A stretch of 64,000 nucleotides of DNA from Paraburkholderia agricolaris. Lineage in GTDB: Bacteria; Pseudomonadota; Gammaproteobacteria; Burkholderiales; Burkholderiaceae. Of this stretch, positions 57,702 to 64,000 are shown piece by piece. Position 1 is the stretch's first letter, and each line of letters begins with the position of its first letter. The notes under the pieces are model-generated. The model searched no databases and was not told the origin of the DNA. It saw only the letters and a program-made list of their open reading frames with translations. Made by a program: the position numbers and the translations under genes. Where the stretch lies: positions 3,782,001-3,846,000 of the forward strand of contig NZ_QPER01000001.1 of the NCBI RefSeq assembly GCF_009455635.1, in the 5' to 3' direction.

Positions 57702-57726
57702 GTGGACGCGGATTGTTAGCGAAATA

Positions 57727-58770
57727 TCAGGCCGAATCCTGGCCGATCTTCACGGGGCGGGCGAGTCTATCACTCTGCGTCGCCGCGGCCCTTGCGGCGT
57801 TACGTCCAAAGAGCTTTCGACTCGGATAATCAACGAGATACAGAGCGGCTACGGAAGCGGCCAACATGGCTGCCAAGGTAATCGCCGAACGGTTAGACCC
57901 CAGCCTCAAAGCAAGCACCATCGCTGGAAAATGAAAGAGGTACAGAGGAAACGACAGATCGCCCAAGAAATTGCATACCTTGATGAGCTTCGGGGATATC
58001 CTCACCTCAGCGCTCATTACGACCACGAAGATCGAGATAAACAGTGGCGCACCTGTGAAATGCCCCAACGTCAGAGCGAACACCGATGGAAAAGCCAAGA
58101 TCGCGAATCCTGCTGCTGTTCCTTTGAGACGGTAGTATAAAAATCCGGTAATCCACAACCAGGACAGATTCAAAAAGGGAAGTCCATGCGATAGCACGTC
58201 AATGCCATGTCCTATGGGGGGATTTATCGTCAAAAAAGCCGTAAGAGACAGCATGACCCATATCATCAACAGCTTGTCTGAAACCTTTTTTAGCCATGGC
58301 GCAATCATGTAGTGCCACCATTCTGGACTAAGTGACCAGATCTGCCCGACGATCGGGATCGGCCCGCTGATGATCGTCTGAAGCATGAGCAGTGATGCAA
58401 CGATTGATAGTCCGGAGGCCGTCGGCACGGTACCGCCGAACGGCAACGGAAAGCCGTTGGGAATCAGAAGTTCCACGCACAATCCAAATACGATGGTCGC
58501 GAGATACAGCGGCCATATCCGCAGGAATCGTCGGCGGAAAAAACCTTTGCTTTCCCGGTCCACGCTGGCGGCAATGCTGAATCCAGACAAGATAAAGAAA
58601 CCGAACACCGCACTGCCGGGATTCAGGTATGCATCTCCGAAGATATGGGTCGGATCATGTCGCACGAATAGAGCGAAATGTCCAAGAGCGACAACGGCAG
58701 CGAGGAAAAATCTCAGCGCTGCCAATATGGCCCACTGGCTGCTCGTTACGGAATTTTCTGTCGACTTCAT
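57727..58770 (-). CDS. Acyltransferase 3 family protein (OafA-like), tandem paralogue
   Basis: O-acyltransferase of 347 aa from the ATG at 58770 (MKSTENSVTSSQWAIL). An upstream in-frame extension is not plausible because it runs into the intergenic region. Motifs match its neighbour almost position for position: ILAALRFFLAAVVALGHFAL, GFFILSGFSIAASVDR, RRRFLRIWPLYL, LGSNRSAITLAAML. Tandem duplication followed by divergence is the simplest account; the two may modify different hydroxyls. Confidence 0.92.
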   Translation of the reverse strand: MKSTENSVTSSQWAILAALRFFLAAVVALGHFALFVRHDPTHIFGDAYLNPGSAVFGFFILSGFSIAASVDRESKGFFRRRFLRIWPLYLATIVFGLCVELLIPNGFPLPFGGTVPTASGLSIVASLLMLQTIISGPIPIVGQIWSLSPEWWHYMIAPWLKKVSDKLLMIWVMLSLTAFLTINPPIGHGIDVLSHGLPFLNLSWLWITGFLYYRLKGTAAGFAILAFPSVFALTLGHFTGAPLFISIFVVVMSAEVRISPKLIKVCNFLGDLSFPLYLFHFPAMVLALRLGSNRSAITLAAMLAASVAALYLVDYPSRKLFGRNAARAAATQSDRLARPVKIGQDSA

Positions 58771-58945
58771 GTAGGCCCAAGGTTCACATTGACGAAACTT
58801 ATCTGGCCCTATCAAGCCATGCCATGCGAAAGCGCCAAGTTTACCATGATGCAAAAATAGCTCAGCGAAGCAATCCCGTCGCGGCTGCCAACACCTCCCG
58901 CAGCGCAGGAGTGTGTTGGCGCTCCGGTAGTCGTTGATATCTGGA

Positions 58946-60031
58946 CTACGCACCCAGCTTGGCAAACCTGCAGAGCAGGTTCTTCAGCACTCTCAAAGGA
59001 GCGGTGACACGCCAAGAGGTGCTGCGATAGACGGACTGAAGTTCAAGGCTCGCAGACTGAAGTTCAAGGCTCGCAGATTGTTCACTCGTCCATCTAGTGC
59101 CGTCACCGCTGAGCTGCGAGATTTGCTGCGAGAGACGGTGCGACAAGCGGATACTGTCTAAGACGTGATCATGAGCCGCCTCAGCCTCTTCCCGAGCCAT
59201 CTTTGCTTCAAAAACAGCGGCACGCTGATACTTCTCATTCAGTAGTTTTGTTGCGACAGCAGAATCCTCAAAGCCTGCCAACACGGTTAAAACTGGATAG
59301 CGAAGCTTGTGTTCGAACAACGGAACCATTCCGGCAGCATGGACCAGCAAGCCCAGACTTCGCTTCGAAAAGTGCGTGATGTGCTCATGCATCTCGTAGA
59401 GTTCGCCGCCATGTTTTTGCTGCCACAGCAGCCCCTCGCCCAAGTTCGGCTGGGACGGGCTGGGGACATCAATAAATATGATCCCCTCCGGGTCAAGACG
59501 ATCCGTTAACTTCTTCAAAACCGGGACGGGATCCGACAAATGTTCGAAAACATTTGACGTAAAAATCATTTGGTATTTTGACCTATTCGCCGATGATCCC
59601 GCATTCAAATCATCGATTTCAATTTCTGCATTAGGAAATACGCGCGCCGGAATACTTCCGTCGCCGCCGAAATCGAGGATATTCTTTATCTCTCCAAGCT
59701 CAGGATAAGCGTCAACGAGGCCAATATAATCGCGAATCCGTTCCGTATAATACGTCGACAGAGGGTTATCGAAGAGGTCGATGAAGCTCGAGTACGACGG
59801 TTCGACGCCGAGGCGAATACGGTTGTACTCTTCGCCCCGATAATTCGTGTACAGCCTGCTAGCCTCGGCATCAGTCAGACGTCGTCTGAAAAAAACGAAA
59901 TCACAGCTTCGGCAGTAACGCGTTTCCGTCGTTTTCTGATCAAAGTTGCAATATTTGACGAGAAAAGGGGCAATTGTTGCCGGCCTGCCATCAGTAGGTC
60001 CGCCGCAAATAAGGCACTTGATGCGCTCCAT
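58946..60031 (-). CDS. Class I methyltransferase with zinc-binding N-terminus and coiled-coil tail
   Basis: SAM-dependent methyltransferase of 361 aa from the ATG at 60031. A putative zinc site of Cys6, Cys9, Cys40, Cys43 (CLIC...CRSC) leads the chain, as in sugar C-methyltransferases of the TylCIII type. Motif I is NILDFGGDGSIP; a later block, IIFIDVPSPSQPNLGEG, fits the fold. Residues from about 280 form a helical region ending in a duplicated 7-residue unit (SASLELQ twice) and the tail STSWRVTAPLRVLK. The last part recurs in the gene at 62130. Probably methylates a deoxysugar or polymer end. Confidence 0.85.
   Translation of the reverse strand: MERIKCLICGGPTDGRPATIAPFLVKYCNFDQKTTETRYCRSCDFVFFRRRLTDAEASRLYTNYRGEEYNRIRLGVEPSYSSFIDLFDNPLSTYYTERIRDYIGLVDAYPELGEIKNILDFGGDGSIPARVFPNAEIEIDDLNAGSSANRSKYQMIFTSNVFEHLSDPVPVLKKLTDRLDPEGIIFIDVPSPSQPNLGEGLLWQQKHGGELYEMHEHITHFSKRSLGLLVHAAGMVPLFEHKLRYPVLTVLAGFEDSAVATKLLNEKYQRAAVFEAKMAREEAEAAHDHVLDSIRLSHRLSQQISQLSGDGTRWTSEQSASLELQSASLELQSVYRSTSWRVTAPLRVLKNLLCRFAKLGA
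59035..59076. repeat. Perfect 21-base tandem duplication inside the methyltransferase gene
   Basis: Two identical 21-base units, 59035-59055 and 59056-59076, within the coding sequence of the methyltransferase, giving two copies of a seven-residue unit in frame. Recent slippage duplication is the simplest origin. Confidence 0.9.
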
Positions 60032-60494
60032 CGCTGCTCCAGTTTGTTTCATAGGCGGCTTCTGTTAGTGTATTACCTTTCTCGCAACCTCAGAATCTGC
60101 TTCACAATCTCAAGCCTTCCATAAATATTGACGTACGCTGAACGCGTACCCGCTTCATTCGGGCGCAAACAACTTGACCTCTCTCGCCCAATGATCGGCA
60201 GCAGGCCGATTGCCGATCATGCGGCAGACACGCAGAACAACAATGCCATTGTCCGCTGCAGCGCCGTTCACCACCGAGACAAGCAACCCGTCACCGGGCC
60301 TGTCACCCTGACGTGGTAGCATTCCGTTCTTTCAGCCGGCTAACACACCGCGATTTGCAAGGAACAGCCCTTGCGATGCATCTGCGGTCCCGCCGCCGAA
60401 ATTCCAGACCTCCCCAATTCGCACGTCTTGCCGGCCCTGCTTTCGAGCACGTCAAAGGCGTTCATCCAAGTCATCTGCCAATCCGTATTGCCAC
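60032..60494. other. Divergent intergenic region with an inverted repeat
   Basis: About 460 bases between divergent genes. It holds the inverted repeat at 60191-60220. Nothing else is recognisable, and short frames here look spurious. Promoters for the methyltransferase and the SulP transporter should lie in it. Confidence 0.45.
60191..60220. promoter_or_regulatory. Perfect 10-bp inverted repeat, possible operator
   Basis: ATGATCGGCA and TGCCGATCAT are separated by ten bases, about 275 bases upstream of the SulP gene. The arms and one-turn spacing suit a dimeric regulator, but no known consensus was recognised. Confidence 0.4.
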
Positions 60495-61982
60495 ATGGAA
60501 TCTCCCAGTCCCGGCTTGAGCCAGCTTTCCTCTGTCCGTAGCAACCTGCTAGCAGGCCTGACATCGTCGTTCGCGCTCGTCCCGGAGTGCATCGCCTTTG
60601 CACTGGTCGCGCATCTTAACCCGCTGACAGGACTGTACGGCGCGTTCTTCATCGCCACGATCACCGCACTCTTTGGTGGGCGCCCAGGCATGATTTCCGG
60701 CGCGGCCGGGTCGATGGCGGTCGTGATCGTCGCGCTCGTGGTCCAGCACGGAGCGCAATACCTGTTTGCGACGGTTGTGCTCGGCGGGATTCTAATGATG
60801 CTGTTTGGAGCGCTAAGGCTCGGCAAGCTGATCCGGATGGTGCCGCATCCCGTCATGCTCGGTTTCGTGAATGGTCTTGCCATCATCATCGCCCGCGCAC
60901 AGTTCGAGCATTTCCAGCAGCCCACGCCGCACGGGAACGAATGGCTGCACGGCCAGGCGCTGGCGCTCATGTGCGGACTCGTCGCGCTGACAATGGTGAT
61001 CGTGTACGTCGTTCCGCGACTGACGAAGGCGGTGCCCCCCGCACTCGTCGCGATCATCGGCGTTGGCGTTGGCAGCGCGGTGCTGCATCTGCCTACCAGA
61101 ACGCTCGGCGACATGGCGCACATCGCAGGGGGACTGCCCGTCTTCAGCATTCCAATGGTGCCCTTCAATCTGGAGACACTGCAAATCGTGCTGCCCTACG
61201 CGGTACTGATGTCGCTAGTCGGCCTGCTGGAGACGCTGCTCACGTTCAACCTGACTGACGAAATTACTGGCACGCGGGGTCGGCCGAATCGCGAATGCGT
61301 GGCGTTGGGCGCGGCGAATATCGTGTCGGGCATGTTCGGTGCGATGGGCGGATGCGCAATGATCGGCCAGACGGTTATCAATCTCGGATCGGGCGGTCGC
61401 ACGCGGCTTTCCGGCGTTACCAGCGGCGTGATGATCCTGCTGTTTATTCTGTTCCTGTCGCCCCTGATCGAACGCATTCCGCTTGCCGCACTGGTCGGCG
61501 TGATGTTCGTCGTCGCACAGCAGACATTCGCGTGGGGCTCGCTACGCGTCCTGCACAAGCTCCCGCGCAACGACGCGATCGTCATCGTCGCCGTCACGGT
61601 CATCACAGTCTTTACGGATCTGGCGATCGCGGTGCTGTGCGGCGTCATCATCGCGGCACTGAATTTTGCGTGGCAGCATGCGCGGGAATTTCACTGCGCA
61701 GCACGGGTCGAGCCGTCCGGCGACAAGGTTTATTTGCTGAAAGGAACGCTGTTTTTCGCCTCTGCGGCGCATTTTCAGACGCTATTCGACCCGCTGCAAG
61801 ATCCCGACCGCGTAACGCTAGACTGCTCAAACCTGCATATCGCAGACCATTCGGCGATCGCCGCGCTTGAAGCAGTGCGTGAGCGTTACCGGCGAATGGG
61901 CAAGCAACTCCGATTCGCCCACCTGTCAAGCAAAAGCCAGCACATCCTGCGACGCGCCGATATTGATCTCACCGTGGCGTAA
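60495..61982 (+). CDS. SulP-family anion transporter with STAS domain
   Basis: Inner-membrane transporter of 495 aa. About 11-12 membrane segments, with GLTSSFALVPECIAFALVAH and FIATITALFGGRPGMISGAAG near the start and ANIVSGMFGAMGGCAMIGQT further on. A C-terminal STAS domain covers about residues 400-495 (VYLLKGTLFFASAAHFQTL, VTLDCSNLHIADHSA). The substrate could be sulfate, bicarbonate or another anion. It stands between two O-antigen methyltransferase genes with no evident link to them. Confidence 0.93.
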   Translation: MESPSPGLSQLSSVRSNLLAGLTSSFALVPECIAFALVAHLNPLTGLYGAFFIATITALFGGRPGMISGAAGSMAVVIVALVVQHGAQYLFATVVLGGILMMLFGALRLGKLIRMVPHPVMLGFVNGLAIIIARAQFEHFQQPTPHGNEWLHGQALALMCGLVALTMVIVYVVPRLTKAVPPALVAIIGVGVGSAVLHLPTRTLGDMAHIAGGLPVFSIPMVPFNLETLQIVLPYAVLMSLVGLLETLLTFNLTDEITGTRGRPNRECVALGAANIVSGMFGAMGGCAMIGQTVINLGSGGRTRLSGVTSGVMILLFILFLSPLIERIPLAALVGVMFVVAQQTFAWGSLRVLHKLPRNDAIVIVAVTVITVFTDLAIAVLCGVIIAALNFAWQHAREFHCAARVEPSGDKVYLLKGTLFFASAAHFQTLFDPLQDPDRVTLDCSNLHIADHSAIAALEAVRERYRRMGKQLRFAHLSSKSQHILRRADIDLTVA

Positions 61983-62129
61983 ATCGTGGTGACCTTTGCG
62001 TCACCTAATGTCGCCGTCAAGCTGCGTTTGTATGCCGCCAGTGCTGGGTTCGATCATCCCGGGCAACAGAAATCCGTGCATGGGACCGGACAGAACTGCA
62101 ATCGATCGGGTGCCCGGCTGAACCTTCGG

Positions 62130-63290
62130 TCAGGGCACAGCTCGCCGCCTTTTCAATGCCCGCAGTGGCGCGGTCACGCGCCAACTGGTCGAGGCGAGCA
62201 ACTCGGAGATGTTGCCCTGTAGCTTGTCAATTCTTTCGTCGCGAACGCGGAGTTGTTCGTCCTTCTCGCGAAGCTGTTCGTCCTTGCCGTGAAGTTGTTC
62301 GCTCTTCTCGCGTAGCTGTTCATTCAACGCATGAAGCTGCTCGTCGACGGCATGCAGTCTTTCCTCCTTGCTACGCAACTCCGATTCGAGCGTACCGATG
62401 TAAGTCCGTGCTTCCGCCAATTCAATCTCCTTGAGCATTGCTGCATCGAACGCCTCTTCGTCGAACTCTTCTGCTGCTCGAATTCGTGGTGCAGGGAAGC
62501 GATAAACAAGATGCGGATAGGCTTGCTCCGCGCGCAACCCAATCGCCTGAATCATGTCTTCGACCGCTTCCAGCGCACCAAGACACGTCGGCTGAAGGGA
62601 ATCATCGAATGCCAGGTAGCCGCCCGCCGGATGCATCTTGGGCCGAACCACCTCGGTCGAAAATTTCACCGCGGAGTAAATGTCGCAATCGATATGCGCA
62701 AGCGTGACCGCAGCAATCTTTTCGAGCAGCGCAGGCGCTGTGTCTTCGAACAACCCCTGCACAGGGATCAGATTCACCAACTGATTCTTCTCGGCAAATG
62801 CGCGCAATGCATCGATGGAGGTGTCGTTGAAATCACCCGCGACATGCAGATCACGCGCCACATCCGTCTCTGGCATTCCCTGAAAAGTATCCAGCGCATA
62901 GATTCTGGCTTTCATCCCGAGCCGGCGCGCAACGTTCGCCATGAAGACCGCCGAGCCGCCCTTGTAACTCCCGAATTCGACGATATCGCCCTCGACCCCC
63001 GTCAGACCGTATTTCATGATCAGGAACAGGTTCATGAGCTTGTGTTCGGCGACCACGGTCAAGCCCCTCGCCAGCTCCATGCTCTCCCGGTAGATGGGAT
63101 CCTGCTCGATGGCGGAGGCGATTCCTTCGGGAGAATAAAGTCCCCACGATCGTATGTAGCCAGCCGTCACATTTCTGCCGCCGACAACGTTCTTCGACGT
63201 ATTGACGTGGAGCTGTCTGAGCGCGCGCTCGAGCTCGGGTCCATAAGGGCGATTCCTGAGGAGCGAAATTTCGGCAAGATGGGAATTCAC
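62130..63290 (-). CDS. TylF-type methyltransferase with heptad coiled coil and conserved tail
   Basis: SAM-dependent methyltransferase of 386 aa of the TylF/macrocin O-methyltransferase type. Motif I is GDIVEFGSYKGGSAVF; later AHIDCDIYSAVKFSTEV and GGYLAFDDS. Residues about 305-365 are six consecutive seven-residue units of the form L-x-x-x-(D/N/S)-E-Q, an ideal coiled coil, followed by STSWRVTAPLRALKRRRAVP. The tail repeats the end of the methyltransferase at 58946. No close neighbour on its strand; the SulP gene converges on it. Confidence 0.87.
   Translation of the reverse strand: MNSHLAEISLLRNRPYGPELERALRQLHVNTSKNVVGGRNVTAGYIRSWGLYSPEGIASAIEQDPIYRESMELARGLTVVAEHKLMNLFLIMKYGLTGVEGDIVEFGSYKGGSAVFMANVARRLGMKARIYALDTFQGMPETDVARDLHVAGDFNDTSIDALRAFAEKNQLVNLIPVQGLFEDTAPALLEKIAAVTLAHIDCDIYSAVKFSTEVVRPKMHPAGGYLAFDDSLQPTCLGALEAVEDMIQAIGLRAEQAYPHLVYRFPAPRIRAAEEFDEEAFDAAMLKEIELAEARTYIGTLESELRSKEERLHAVDEQLHALNEQLREKSEQLHGKDEQLREKDEQLRVRDERIDKLQGNISELLASTSWRVTAPLRALKRRRAVP
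62229..62359. repeat. Degenerate 21-base tandem repeats encoding heptads
   Basis: About six units of 21 bases, variants of (C/T)TGTTCGTCCTTCTCGCGAAG, inside the methyltransferase gene. Each encodes one coiled-coil heptad. The units differ from each other by several bases, so this is not a recent expansion. Confidence 0.85.
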
Positions 63291-64000
63291 GGTCCAGGCA
63301 CCTTAGATGTCAATGCATAAAGACTGCTCGCCACGCGCGAAGATACTCCAGCAGACGCAGGGCAGCCGGGTTTGGGGAATGCTTCGTGAAAAGAGACTGT
63401 GGAGCAGCCAAGAGTCTCTGGCGGCCGCCGTTGTGCCACCACCGCAAAAGCAGCATGTCGGGTGCGCAGCGTAAAAACGTTGCTTACGATCTCTGATGTG
63501 TCCGATATAAGAATGATTGACCGTCGGCACGGCCGGTTGTCAGTGTGCCAAGCCCACGACTGCTCCGCAAGTGATCGGCAGCAGCTATCTTGAGAGATTT
63601 ATCGCCTCCGGCCCCGCAAGGATATGGCGGTCGACGTGAGCCTCGATAGCGCGGTCGAGTTCGGTTTAGACTGCGCTGATGACGCGTGCGCACATTGGGC
63701 GAAACCGAAGACCACGCCGCCCCCGAACTAGGCGGAAAGCCGAGTAAGTCATACAATCGATACACCATCGGCGGAAAGCGGCCCTGAATACCTACCCCGC
63801 ATACAAATCCGAACGGCCTTGCCGCAAGGCGATGCGCCGCGCGAGGGGCGGCTTTTCATGCCGGCAAAGCGGGACCAATTTGCTCCCTGCCGCAGCGCGT
63901 TAAACAGCGCCGAAACGTGTCAAAAAATCGCGATTTCCAGTACGCGATGTTTCGCCGTTTCGCGTTTCACACGAACTGTTACATCGATTACGTTTTTGAA
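63291..64000. other. Right-end region without a recognisable gene
   Basis: About 710 bases up to the window edge. Short frames are present but have no recognisable family or ribosome-binding site. GGCGGAAAGC occurs twice, at 63731-63740 and 63770-63779. The final 100 bases are A/T-richer (TCAAAAAATCGCGATTTCC) and may hold the promoter of a gene outside the window. Confidence 0.4.

Noticed and set aside
62229..62359. Repeats resembling a CRISPR array
   Set aside because: Units are contiguous, 21 bases, degenerate and in frame, coding for coiled-coil heptads; there are no spacers.

Overview
The window reads as chromosomal DNA of a Burkholderiales betaproteobacterium, most likely a Paraburkholderia. 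The basis is the gene content and order (urtBCDE with ureDABCEFG, waaA next to a Kdo hydroxylase gene), the generally high G+C with strong third-position G/C, and a palindromic intergenic repeat of a kind I recall from Paraburkholderia genomes. The genus is an inference. I saw no tRNA, rRNA or CRISPR array.

Positions 1-17.9 kb are a urea uptake and urea hydrolysis locus, all on the + strand. It starts inside urtA and runs urtB-urtC-urtD, is interrupted by a large palindromic element that itself carries an IS30-family insertion, and resumes with urtE. ureD follows, but about 5.6 kb of unrelated genes (an S8 protease lipoprotein, a TPR/GT9-like protein, an amino-acid type binding protein) lies between ureD and ureABCEFG. 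The Urt transporter imports urea, UreABC hydrolyses it and UreDEFG load nickel.

Positions 17.9-22.8 kb (- strand) hold lipopolysaccharide inner-core genes: pmm, waaC, kdoO and waaA. Positions 23-27.4 kb (+ strand) hold a flippase, two glycosyltransferases and galE. Positions 27.9-43.4 kb are an exopolysaccharide locus of the Wzx/Wzy type: three GT4 genes on +, then on - a GT2, a dimethylformamidase-beta-like protein coupled by ATGA to a Wzy-like polymerase, a PslG-like glycosidase, a Wzc-type tyrosine kinase and a Wzx flippase. A divergent GT2 and a second, secreted glycosidase close it. No Wza exporter or Wzb phosphatase is present in the window.

After a chemoreceptor gene (43.8-45.5 kb) comes an O-antigen region (45.7-63.3 kb): a WecA-type transferase, then WbpM-, WbpL- and WbpV-like genes with a GT2 (a set expected for a QuiNAc- or FucNAc-type first sugar), a stretch of visibly lower G+C with gmhB and two large transferases, two tandem acyltransferases, and two methyltransferases of different families that end in the same C-terminal motif. 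A SulP transporter gene is embedded among them. The last 0.7 kb has no recognisable gene.

The points I consider most worth a second look are the mirror-symmetric base skew around the palindromic element, the dimethylformamidase-like gene locked to the polymerase gene, and the shared C-terminal tail of the two methyltransferases.
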